From: CAZEVY01 sp964515555
Lineage (GTDB): Bacteria; Acidobacteriota; Terriglobia; Bryobacterales; Bryobacteraceae
Assembly (NCBI GenBank): GCA_964515555.1
Contig: CAZEVY010000001.1
Span: 1 to 64,000, forward strand
DNA: 64,000 nt
Reading direction: 5' to 3'
Shown: positions 7,438-18,500 of the stretch, piece by piece
How positions within the stretch are numbered: position 1 is the first letter of the stretch
Layout of the letters: every line of letters begins with the position of its first letter
Position numbers and translations under genes: made by a program
The notes under the pieces: model-generated
What the model was told of the DNA's origin: nothing
What the model saw: only the letters and a program-made list of their open reading frames with translations
Database searches by the model: none

Positions 7438-9303
7438 TCAGCGGATTTCGATAACCCCAAAGGCCACCCCCAGTTGGCGGCCATCGCCGGGCGGCACGAA
7501 AACCCGATCGACCTCCAGCGACACTTCCACCTGCTCCCTTCCGGCCAGTGCGGCGGGAAGAGCGAACCGGTGCTCGAAGGCCGCATCCGGTGTGTCCAGC
7601 CGCGCCCTGCCAATCGTTTGCCCATCGATACGCGCCGTAAGATGGAGCGCCCCGCCCGCCAGCTGCGCCGCCGGGACAAATCCCGCCAGCCGCAGGGTGG
7701 TCTGACCCGGCAGCGGGCCGCCGAGCCGCACCACAGCCGTTTGCGGCATCCAGCGGTAGCCGGATTCGATGGGGTACCAGGTCGGGCCGAACTGGTCGGC
7801 GAAGGCGGGGTGGCCGGCGTCGACCATGCGCGCCGGACCCGGCTTCCAGCGCTGTTGAGCGAGGCGATACCAGGTCGCGGTGACGTTGCGGAGCCGCTCG
7901 CCCCCCGCGGCGTAGACCACCGCCCCGCCGCGCGCCAGCGTCCGCAGCGCCGGGCCGGGTGGAAACACGAAGGCCCCGATGTCGCCGAGCTCCGGATGCG
8001 GACGGATGCTCTCCTCCGACCCCGGCGCGAGCCACACGTCGTTCACGCCGAGTATTCGGAACGGCTTGTCATGCACGCCCGACCAGAACAGATCCGTGCC
8101 GACGCCGGTCAGCAGGATCGTCTTGCCGGGATGCAGCTGGTGCGCCCGCGCGACGCCCAGCACCAGGTTGCGCACCGCGCGGCTGCGGTCGAGGTGATAC
8201 TCGACCGTGGCGCGTCCCACGGGCGCCGAGAGCGCGACGTAGCCGAGGATCGCCACCGCCGCCGCGGCCCGCGACGCCGCCCGTCTGGCCGACGCCCCGG
8301 CGTAGGCGGCGACCATCGCCAGCCCCCTCGCCGGACGCGTCAGGTAGTAGGCGGAGACATGGTCGCGCAGCGGGAGCACGGGCGCGATGAGCGCCAGGAA
8401 CCAGAGCAGGCCGATGGCGGCGGCGAAGTCGCGCCGGAACATCCGCACCGCCAGGAATCCGGCGACGGCGCCCGAGAGCATCCAGGCGAAGCCGTCGGTG
8501 TAGAAGCTCCAGGTTCGGGCGGCGGGGAGCTCGTCGAGGCGGCTGGCGCCCATCGCCGCGAACCAGTATTGGCCGAGGGTCGACGCCATCGAGGTGTCGG
8601 CGTGCATGGCGTAGGGGCCGCTCGCCGGCGCCGCCACCACCGCGCTGCGCACCGCGACGTAGAGCGCCGACACCGCCGCCAGCGGCAGGGCCGCGCGCCA
8701 CCGTCCGCGCGCGCAGCAGGCGACGTGCGCGGCCACCAGAGCCGGGTAGACGACGTTCATCTCCAGCGCGCCGAAGCCGGCGGCAAACAGGAACAGCTGC
8801 GCCACGTACCAGCGCCGGGCGCCGGAGCCGGCGTATTCGAGCCAGCACCGGAACGCCCCCAGCAGAAACGCCGCGCAGAGGATCTGGTTGAAGCTCGACG
8901 TCCACGACATCGGCACGCCCAGCGCCGGGTTGACCGCCCAAACCACGGCGGCAATCGCGGCGGCGGCGCGCGAGCCGGTCAGCTTCAGCGCCACCGAGGC
9001 CAGCAGTGTCATGGCCGCGATCTGGGTCGCGAAAACGGCGATGCGAAACGGCAGCGCGTCCATGCCGAACATCGCGTGAAAGGCCAGGAAGAACGCCCGC
9101 TCGCTGAGGGGTCGAATGGTGCCCTGCGCCATCGGCGCGAACAGGGCGCGCCAGAAGTCGGCGGGCTGGTGAATGGAGAGGTGCAGGCCGAGCCAGGCGA
9201 AATCGTCCTGCTGGAACCAAGCCTGGAGGCCGGGCCAATACAGGGCCAGCGAGAAGATCGGCGGAAGGACCCAGGCGGCGCCGGCCCTCAGCGCCGGCGT
9301 CAT
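7438..9303 (-). CDS. Polytopic membrane protein, glycosyltransferase-39-like N-half
   Basis: A 621-residue protein with about ten hydrophobic segments in the first 400 residues and a soluble C-terminal part of about 200. Near the N-terminus an acidic pair in a loop after the first helix (WFQQDDFAWLG) resembles the DD/DE signature of GT-C/PMT-like lipid-sugar transferases, followed by IRPLSERAFF. This suggests, but does not prove, a glycosyltransferase fold. Its ATG overlaps the TGA of the lipoprotein gene upstream (ATGA), so it is translationally coupled and is the last gene of the minus-strand series starting with the PpiD-like gene. Confidence 0.65.
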   Translation of the reverse strand: MTPALRAGAAWVLPPIFSLALYWPGLQAWFQQDDFAWLGLHLSIHQPADFWRALFAPMAQGTIRPLSERAFFLAFHAMFGMDALPFRIAVFATQIAAMTLLASVALKLTGSRAAAAIAAVVWAVNPALGVPMSWTSSFNQILCAAFLLGAFRCWLEYAGSGARRWYVAQLFLFAAGFGALEMNVVYPALVAAHVACCARGRWRAALPLAAVSALYVAVRSAVVAAPASGPYAMHADTSMASTLGQYWFAAMGASRLDELPAARTWSFYTDGFAWMLSGAVAGFLAVRMFRRDFAAAIGLLWFLALIAPVLPLRDHVSAYYLTRPARGLAMVAAYAGASARRAASRAAAAVAILGYVALSAPVGRATVEYHLDRSRAVRNLVLGVARAHQLHPGKTILLTGVGTDLFWSGVHDKPFRILGVNDVWLAPGSEESIRPHPELGDIGAFVFPPGPALRTLARGGAVVYAAGGERLRNVTATWYRLAQQRWKPGPARMVDAGHPAFADQFGPTWYPIESGYRWMPQTAVVRLGGPLPGQTTLRLAGFVPAAQLAGGALHLTARIDGQTIGRARLDTPDAAFEHRFALPAALAGREQVEVSLEVDRVFVPPGDGRQLGVAFGVIEIR

Positions 9304-9814
9304 TTCGGCAGCAGGCCGATGGTGGTCACCACGACGCCCAGCTCGCGCTGCTCGACCATGCCGGCCGCGAGGAACTTATCCAGCGCGAAGTCCACCGTCA
9401 CCGCGTCACCCGCCAGCGACGCCGGCGGTATGTCGCGCGTGAACACGTACTCGCCGGCCTTGGAATAGGTCTCCGGATCGACGGCCACTCCGTTGATCGA
9501 AGGCGTCAGCGTCACGGATTTCAGTTTCCCGATCACCGGGTCGGGTACGGAGAACTTCAACTGGAGCACGGCGCCGTTCTTGGACGCGCCCGCCGGGGGC
9601 CGAAGCGCGACGGAGAATTTCCCCATCGTCCAGCGCCAGCTGTTCTGCTCGACGTCGTAGAAGCCGCGCACCAGCTGCGTGGCCGCGCGCGGGTCGGCTG
9701 CGTGAATCACCGAGACGAGCTGCGGATCGCCCTCCTCGACGGTCTCCACCGAAAGACGGCTCTTGCGCCGGCAGGCGAGCGACAACGCCAGCGCCGCGCA
9801 CAGGGCGACCGCCG

Positions 9815-9827
<13 letters not shown>
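9300..9827 (-). CDS. Predicted lipoprotein of unknown function
   Basis: A 175-residue protein starting with a lipoprotein signal (LALSLAC, lipid-modified Cys near residue 19), followed by a beta-rich region without recognised catalytic motifs. The start at 9827 lies within the end of the molybdopterin oxidoreductase gene (13-base overlap), and its stop overlaps the next start. A longer frame from 9938 would bury the signal peptide and was rejected. Tight coupling suggests a cell-envelope partner of one of its neighbours. Confidence 0.7.
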
Positions 9828-11869
<2,042 letters not shown>

Positions 11870-11875
11870 GAGGGA

Positions 11876-11881
11876 ATTATA
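11876..11881 (-). promoter_or_regulatory. -10 TATAAT of a putative leaderless start
   Basis: Perfect TATAAT on the minus strand, six bases before the GTG of the molybdopterin oxidoreductase and downstream of the dedA stop. No Shine-Dalgarno is present. A -35 at 17 bases (TGAGTC) is poor. Confidence 0.5.
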
Positions 11882-11901
11882 TCGCGCGGGTGAGGAGGGA
11901 C

Positions 11902-12543
11902 TCAGGCGCGCCGCGCCTTCCAGACCTCGCGCAGCACCGGCAGCACCGATACCAGCACAATCCCGACGACGACCTTCTCGAAGTGCGCGCGCACAATCGG
12001 CACGTTGCCGAGGAAATAGCCCGCCATCGTCATCGACACCACCCACCCGATCCCGCCGAAGACGTTGAACGCCAGGAAGCGCGGATAGCCCATGCCCGCC
12101 ACGCCGGCGACGAACGGGGCGAAGGTGCGCACGATGGGCACGAAGCGCGCATAGATAATCGTCTTGCCGCCGTGCTTCTCGTAGAAGGCCTCGGTGCGGC
12201 GCAGGTGCTCGCGACGGAAAAAGCGCGAGTCGGGCCGGTCGAAGATCTTCGGGCCCGTCCGCCGCCCCAGGTAATACCCGACCCCGTCGCCCACCACCGC
12301 CGCGACGATCAGCACCAGTATGATCAGGACGATGTTCAGTTTCCCGGCGCCCGCCACCACACCGACGGTGAACAGCAGGGAATCGCCCGGCAGAAAGAAG
12401 CCCATCAGCAGGCCGGTTTCGGCGAAGACGATCCCGACCAGCAGCGCATAGCCGTACCAGCCCGTGAAGACCGTCGATAGGATATGAATCAGCTTCTCCG
12501 GATCGGTGAGCGTCCGAAGCGCTTCCAGGAACCAGCCGACCAC
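11902..12543 (-). CDS. DedA family membrane protein
   Basis: Inner-membrane protein of 213 residues of the DedA/VTT family; members are proposed to flip lipid carriers or affect membrane potential. Characteristic features are ETGLLMGFFLPGD, the re-entrant-loop segment after YLGRRTG, FYEKHGGKTI and ARFVPIVRTFAPFVAG. It follows the PpiD-like gene after only four bases and precedes the molybdopterin enzyme, suggesting one transcript for envelope genes. Confidence 0.92.
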   Translation of the reverse strand: MVGWFLEALRTLTDPEKLIHILSTVFTGWYGYALLVGIVFAETGLLMGFFLPGDSLLFTVGVVAGAGKLNIVLIILVLIVAAVVGDGVGYYLGRRTGPKIFDRPDSRFFRREHLRRTEAFYEKHGGKTIIYARFVPIVRTFAPFVAGVAGMGYPRFLAFNVFGGIGWVVSMTMAGYFLGNVPIVRAHFEKVVVGIVLVSVLPVLREVWKARRA

Positions 12544-12547
12544 CCGG

Positions 12548-14482
12548 TCAGCTCCGGAAGCTCGAAATCATCCGTTTAATCGCGGCGTCGTTCATCTTGA
12601 TCTTGCCTTCTTCGATCAGCCTGGTCACGATGCCGTCCTCGAACAGGTCCTTGCGCTCGCGCGCCTTGTTCTGACGCATCTCGGTGAGAAGCTTGACCCG
12701 CTCGGCGGCCAGTTGCGTGAGATCGGGCTCGATCTTGGCGGTCAGCTTCACCACGATGGTCTTGCCGGCGACATCGAAGGGGCCGCCGACCGCGCCCACT
12801 GCCTTGCCGAACATTTCGTGCGCCGTCACGATGGTGCCGATCCCGGGCAGGTCTGCGTCGCGATTCAGCTCCGCCGACGGCTTCACCTCAAGCTTCATGG
12901 CCTTCGCCACGCCGGCGAAGTCGGCGCCCGGCGCGCTCACCTTGCCCGCGAACTCGGCCGCCAGCGACCGCGCCAGCCGCAACGACGCGGTGTCGAGCAG
13001 GTTGCTCCGGATCTGCTCCCTGACCTCCTCGATCGCCGCCGGCTTGGGCGGCACTATGTCGCGCACCGTCGCCACTACGTAGCGATTGGCGGTCGCCTGG
13101 ATCACGCCGCTGACGGCGCCTTTGGGCAGTGTGAAGACCGCCTCGGACAGCTCCTCGCTGAAACCGATCATCGGGATGGGGTCCAGACGGGCGGCCGACT
13201 CGGCGCGTCCGAACTCGATCCCCAGCCGCTTGGCGATCTGGTCGGCGGCAGCCGGCGTCTTTGCCAACTCGGCGCGGGCCTGATCGGCCAGCGTCTGCAC
13301 GCGGTCGATCAGGGCCTGCCGCTTGCGCTCCTCGGTCAGCTCCGCCTTTACCTCCTCGAACGGCTTGATGCGCGCCATTTCCTTCTCGGTGACCTGCACG
13401 ATGTGGAAGCCGTACTGGGTCTCGACGACATCGCTCAACTCCTTGGGCTTGAGCGAGAAGGCTGCTTTTTCGAAAGCCGGGTCGGGCATCTGCCCGCGGA
13501 CGATCCACTCCAGGTCGCCGCCCTTGACCGCGGTCCCCGGATCCTCGGAGTGCTTCTTGGCGATCTCGGCGAAGTCGGCGCCGCCGCGTATCTGCTTCAA
13601 CAAATCCTGGGCGCGCGCTTTGATCTTCGGCGCCTCTTCCTTGGGCTTCTCGGCGGTCTTCAGCAGAATGTGGCGCAGATGCACGCGCTCGGGAATCCGG
13701 TAACGGTCGCGATTGGCCTCGTAGGCCTTGCGCAGCTCGGCGTCCGGCACCGTCAGCGACGCCGCCACCTTGGCCTCCTCCACCATCAGCAGGTCGTAGG
13801 CGCGCTTCTCGGGAGTGTTAAAGATGGATTTGTTCTTCTCGTAGTGGTCTTTGATATCGGCGTCGGTCACCACGGCGCGTGTCTTGAGGGCGCCCGGGTC
13901 GAAGAGCACGTAGTCGAGCTTGATCTTCTCGTTCTTGCGCCGGAACTGGTCCTCGATCTCGCGCGGCGAAACCAGGATGCTGTCGTTGAGCAGATTCTGC
14001 ATCTTGATCAGCAGCATCTGCTTCTTCATGGTGCCTTCAAACTCGTTGATGGTGACGCCCATCTGCGACAGGTACTGTTCGTAGGCCTGCTTGCCGACGA
14101 ACTTGCCTTCCGGCGCCAGGCCCGGGATCACCGAGACGATGGTCGCCGCCAGGTCCTCTTCGCTGACGTGGAAGCCCAGCCGCGCGGCCTCGTAGGCGAC
14201 GGCGCGGTCGGCGATCATCTGGTTGATGACGATCGGCACGTACACTTCGTACATCTCGCGCGGCACCTGGTTGCTCTTGAGCTGACTGCGGATGGTCGCC
14301 ATGGCCTCCCGGATCAGCACCGGCTCGCCGCCGATTTCGGCCAGAACCTGGTCGGACTGAAGGCTCCCGCCGCTGCCGAATCCGGGAATCAGCGTGACGA
14401 CCATCGAAAGCGCCACCATCACCAGCATGGCGCCCAGCAGGTAACGGGTAGCCTTGGCGCGGCTGCGAAACAGATCGAACAT
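12548..14482 (-). CDS. PpiD/SurA-like membrane-anchored peptidyl-prolyl isomerase
   Basis: A 644-residue periplasmic foldase. One N-terminal membrane anchor (about residues 14-33) is followed by a SurA_N-like helical chaperone region and a parvulin domain (about residues 270-360: VHLRHILLKT ... GGDLEWIVRGQMPDPAF ... ETQYGFHIVQV). The domain order matches PpiD, which helps newly exported proteins fold. A Shine-Dalgarno AAGGAG lies seven bases before the ATG. First gene of the minus-strand series 14482-7438. Confidence 0.9.
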   Translation of the reverse strand: MFDLFRSRAKATRYLLGAMLVMVALSMVVTLIPGFGSGGSLQSDQVLAEIGGEPVLIREAMATIRSQLKSNQVPREMYEVYVPIVINQMIADRAVAYEAARLGFHVSEEDLAATIVSVIPGLAPEGKFVGKQAYEQYLSQMGVTINEFEGTMKKQMLLIKMQNLLNDSILVSPREIEDQFRRKNEKIKLDYVLFDPGALKTRAVVTDADIKDHYEKNKSIFNTPEKRAYDLLMVEEAKVAASLTVPDAELRKAYEANRDRYRIPERVHLRHILLKTAEKPKEEAPKIKARAQDLLKQIRGGADFAEIAKKHSEDPGTAVKGGDLEWIVRGQMPDPAFEKAAFSLKPKELSDVVETQYGFHIVQVTEKEMARIKPFEEVKAELTEERKRQALIDRVQTLADQARAELAKTPAAADQIAKRLGIEFGRAESAARLDPIPMIGFSEELSEAVFTLPKGAVSGVIQATANRYVVATVRDIVPPKPAAIEEVREQIRSNLLDTASLRLARSLAAEFAGKVSAPGADFAGVAKAMKLEVKPSAELNRDADLPGIGTIVTAHEMFGKAVGAVGGPFDVAGKTIVVKLTAKIEPDLTQLAAERVKLLTEMRQNKARERKDLFEDGIVTRLIEEGKIKMNDAAIKRMISSFRS

Positions 14483-14578
14483 GAGAAGACTCCTTCGCTC
14501 TCCAGGCGGGTCGCGCGATCGTACTTCGACCGACAGGAATGGCTGGCGGGGACTAGCGGCAGCCCGCGGAACGGAACC

Positions 14579-14662
14579 CTAAGCTCCAGTATACCGGGTC
14601 GGCGCGATCGGGCGCTGGGCGAGGCGGCGGATTCCGGGGATGTGGTCGAAGTCGCGGCTCAA
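14579..14662 (-). pseudogene. Relic of a vapC C-terminal end
   Basis: The minus strand encodes RDFDHIPGIRR and a short tail before a stop. The complete VapC at 14870-15268 ends RDFDHLPGIRR; the 37 bases at 14625-14661 and 14882-14918 are almost identical. Nothing of the rest of a PIN domain is present, so this is a tail left by an earlier copy or recombination. Confidence 0.6.
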
Positions 14663-14857
14663 CATGATATGTTGCCCTGGTATGCAATTCGACCTTTCGG
14701 AGACGCAGGCGCTCCTCAAGAGCTCCGTGCGCGATTTCCTGCGCGCCGAATGTCCGATGGCCGAGGTGCGCCGCATCGCCGAAACCGAGCACGCCTGCGA
14801 CGAAGCGCTGTGGAGCAAGATCGCCGCGCAGGGCTGGGCCGGGTTGCTGTTCGCCGA
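14663..14857 (+). pseudogene. Truncated duplicate of the acyl-CoA dehydrogenase 5' end
   Basis: These 195 bases repeat 19590-19784 with six mismatches (97% identity), in the same orientation. The repeat begins just before the -10-like box and includes the start codon and the first 58 codons of the acyl-CoA dehydrogenase, then stops abruptly. Four of the six differences are synonymous, so the copies seem to have diverged while both were coding. It lies between the vapC-tail relic and the intact vapC. Confidence 0.85.
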
Positions 14858-14869
14858 CGCGGCGGGGGT

Positions 14870-15268
14870 TCAGGGGGCGACGCGGCGGATTCCGGGGAGG
14901 TGGTCGAAGTCGCGGTCGAAGGTGCAGATACCTTCGAGGCCGTATTCGAGCACGACGGCGGCGTGAACGGCGTCGCGTGCGGAAGGGTGGCCATGAGTGT
15001 CGATGAGGGTGACGGCGCGGTCCATCACGGCGGCGGTGATCGGGAGCACGGTGGTAAACACTCGGCGAGCCTCGGCATAGATTTCCCTGCCGACTGCCCA
15101 CCGATTCAGGGCACGATAGCGGTGGAGTACTTCCTGCAGGACTTCTGCGTCCAGAGCGGCATCAATGTCACCGGCGGCGACCTTGTCTACCAGCGCCGCC
15201 GACGGCGATTTGTTAGGATGCGCTGAACCCGCCGCATACATCAGGACGTTCGAGTCCACGAGAATCAC
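14870..15268 (-). CDS. PIN-domain toxin VapC (pair with 15265-15513)
   Basis: Predicted Mg-dependent ribonuclease toxin, 132 residues. Acidic PIN residues are visible: VDSNVLMYAA (first Asp), the Glu in AEVLQEVLHRY, ARDAVHAAV and FDRDFDHLPG. The ATG overlaps the antitoxin stop (ATGA), the usual translational coupling. It is intact and flanked by gene relics. Confidence 0.9.
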   Translation of the reverse strand: MILVDSNVLMYAAGSAHPNKSPSAALVDKVAAGDIDAALDAEVLQEVLHRYRALNRWAVGREIYAEARRVFTTVLPITAAVMDRAVTLIDTHGHPSARDAVHAAVVLEYGLEGICTFDRDFDHLPGIRRVAP

Positions 15269-15513
15269 GGAAGAGGCTCTATCGCGGGCACCGATTCTCG
15301 CTCCATCTCCTCGGGCGTACCCACAGGAAGATTGAACTGGGCGAGCCGTTTTGCCGCGGCAATGCGCTCCTCGCGGCTAGTCAGGCCGTACTGGGACCGG
15401 CAGGCGTCGCGAACCAGCTCGCCGACGCTGGTCTCGCGCTGACGGGCGAGTCGCGCCAACTGGGCGTAGAGATCCGGCGGGAAGAGGATCGTGGCTTTCT
15501 TCTGGAGCTCCAT
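15265..15513 (-). CDS. Ribbon-helix-helix antitoxin (VapB type)
   Basis: DNA-binding antitoxin of 82 residues. The N-terminal part (ATILFPPDLYAQLARLA then ETSVGELVRDA) fits an Arc/CopG-type ribbon-helix-helix domain; the acidic, proline-containing C-terminus would bind the toxin. It is expected to repress its own operon. A much longer frame upstream is the shadow of the metzincin gene; ATG 15513 fits the domain. Confidence 0.82.
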   Translation of the reverse strand: MELQKKATILFPPDLYAQLARLARQRETSVGELVRDACRSQYGLTSREERIAAAKRLAQFNLPVGTPEEMERESVPAIEPLP

Positions 15514-15548
15514 ATGCAGGACCAGTATCAGGATACCAACGGCGCCGA

Positions 15549-18500
15549 CTACCGCAGCGATCCCGGCGAGCCGTACGCCGACACGATGACGTCCTTCACC
15601 TGCTGGCCGCCGATCTGATTGCGGTTCCCCTCCGAGCCGAAGGCGACGCCCGTTCCGCCCTGGTTGTTCGCGGCGATGGCGGGTAGCGGCGCGATGGGCT
15701 GTCCGTTGGCGAACGTCACCTGCCGGCCGTCCAGCGTCACGAACAGAATCGTCGAGGTCGCGCCGATTTCGAGCACGTGCCAGATGGACGGATCGAAGCC
15801 CTGCACGCGTTCGCTCTGCGCGATCACGGCGTCGTTCGCGAGGTTCTTCACCTTCACGGCGCCGGTCGAATCCAGTTGCACCCAGAAGCCCGCCGACGAC
15901 GTGCCGAGAATCGTCTCGCCCAACGCCGCGGCGCGGCTGCGGAAGTACGGCCCGGCCTGCGTCACGCGATTGCTCGCGTCGCTCGGCACGCGCACCGCCA
16001 TCTGAACGCTCAGGCTGTCGCCGAGGTTCTCGCCGCGATTGGCCGCGCCGCCCGCGCACGGATTCGGCGACGCGGAGAACTGCACGCCGCCGTAGTCCTG
16101 CCCGCCGTGGCGCAGCGCGCGTCCGGCGATCGACGGATGCGGCGCCGCGAACAGCGGCACGTAGTAGTGATTGCCCGTGCCGCCGAAGGCGAGATCGGCT
16201 CGGCCCACGGCGCAGGCCTCGGCGTCGGCGCGCGCGAAGCTGTCGGAGAAGCGCGCCGCCGTGCCCGCCTGCACGACGGTCAATTGCTGCCCGGCGACGA
16301 TGAGATATGTCGCGATGGACGACTGGTTCGAGTTGGCGGCGAGGTTGAAGGTCAACCTCCCGGCGCCCGTGCCGCCGGGGTTCTCCCCGAAGCGGATGAA
16401 GTTCGTGAAGATGGTCGACGCCGACCACGGGCAGCCTTCCTGGGTCTCCACGTCGACGCTGTGCGATGCCGCGGCCGAGCCCGCCGAGATCGCCGCCGCG
16501 CCGAGCTTGTAGGTGCATACCTTGTCGGGGAGGTCGGGGATGATGCCGCGGCCGGCGACGGGAATCCGCACGGTCGGACGCGCCGGGTCGTCGGTGGTGA
16601 AGACAGCGGTCGCCGCGAACCGTCCGGCGGCGGTCGGCCGGAAGGTCACGTTGACGGCGCGGGTCTCGCCGGCGGGAATGCCGATTTGCCCGGGTACGGA
16701 AAACGCCCCGATACCGAGGGCAGGTGGGTTCAGCACCGAGGTCGCGGGACCGTGATTGAGAATCGTGACCGGGCGGGTGACGGCCGCGCCGACGTTGACA
16801 TCGCCGAAGTCGATCTCCGAGGTGAGGAACTCCAGGTCGGTCTCGGGCGTCGTGAGACCCGTGCCGGCGAGCACGATTTCGACCGAGGGGCGCGCCGGGT
16901 CGGTGCTGTCGATTTTCAGTCGCGCCTCGCGCAGGCCGATGCGAGCGGGCTCGAAACGCACGTCGAGCGGGAAGGTCTGGCCGGCGGAGATGGTGATGGG
17001 CGTGGTCGCGAGGATGCTGAATTCTTCGGTGGAGGGCACGATCGACGTGACGGTCAGCGGTCCGGTGCCGGAGTTGACGATGTTGAGCGTCGCGTCATGG
17101 AAGCCCAGCAGGACGGCCTTGCGCAGGTCGAGCCGCTCGACGGCGATCTCGATCTTGGGAACCTGCACAACTTCGATTGGACCGATCTCGGCGGCGCCGG
17201 TGTGGATGCCGTCGGTGACGACCACGCGAAACATCACCGCTTTTCCGCCGGCGATCTGCGAGGCGTCGAAAGTAAACTGCGGCTCGGCGAGATCCAGTTC
17301 CATGGGGAGCCAGTTGACGCCGGAATCGGAGGAGTAGAGCACCGAGTAGGTCAGGGGATCGTTATCGGCGTCGGTGGCGGTCCAGGCGACGGTGCGCGCG
17401 CCGCCGTCCCACACGTCGCCGTTTTGGGGGGAAGTGATGGTCACTTGGGGCGTTGCGGGGCCGGGGCTGAGGGAGGCGAGCTGGGCGTCGCCGGCGAAGA
17501 GCGCGATGCGCGTCGTGCCGGACGGGAGGGGCGTCTTGACCGAGAAATACTCCTCCTCGAAGATCACGTCTTGGTCCTGGTGATCGCGGAAGGTCAGGGC
17601 GATGGGCTGTTCGCCGAGCATGCCGGCGTCGCCGAAGAAGCGGATGAAATGGGTCGGCGCCGTGGGCGGAGGCGGCGTCTCGCCGGCGCCTTGCACTCGT
17701 ATGCCGGGCGTCAGCGTTCCGCCGCTGCCGTCGCGCCGGGCACTCCCGCCGATCACGATCCAGTCGCCTTCGGCCAGCCGGCGCGAGGGCTCGGCGGAGG
17801 GCTTGAGACCACTCTCCATCAGCTTCTGGTAAGTGAACGGTGAGATCCAGGTGTTGTCGACCCGGGGCGCGCAATAGGTCATCAGGTCGAACAGCGTGCT
17901 GGGCTTGATGACGCGCCGGACGGGGTCGAAGCCAGGTTCGCGGATATTGCTGGTTGCGAAGCTCGAGGGCCAATCGCTCCCCGCATCCACGGCGCCGCAA
18001 CTATCAGCGCGATGTGTGTGGCGGCGGCCGAGATTGTGAGCGATCTCGTGCGCCAGCGTCCGCGCGGGGTAGAGCGGGTCAACCGCGATCCAGTCGGTCT
18101 GCCAGGAAACTCGGCCCTTCCCCGGATCGGCGGTAAACCAGATTGGATCGGAGCTGCCAGTGATTTTAAAGCCGGGAAGCAGGTTAATTACCCAAGCTGC
18201 AAGCTGGTCATAGCCGGAGGCGAACAGGTCGTAGAAACGGCGCAGGTAGGAATCGAATTGGGCATTGCCGAAGAGGCCGCCGTAAGTGCGCTGAGGAATG
18301 AGAAGTTGGGTGTAGTTGAAGTTCGCCGGTGCGATCGGAAAGACCTTTTCCGCATAAAGGCCATGCCGCGCCAGGGAAGCCAGGTTCGGACAAAACGCAG
18401 GATTTCCCGGAATCGTGCTTCTGATACAAATCGGCATCCAGGCGACGCTCAGGCTCGGGCTGGGCCGAAACGTCACGGTGACCTCGCCCCGATTGTCCGC

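Noticed and set aside
12506..15226. A 906-codon plus-strand frame opposite the PpiD-like gene
   Set aside because: Composition is that of antisense high-G+C DNA (His/Leu/Gly/Arg-rich); the opposite strand has a clear parvulin protein.
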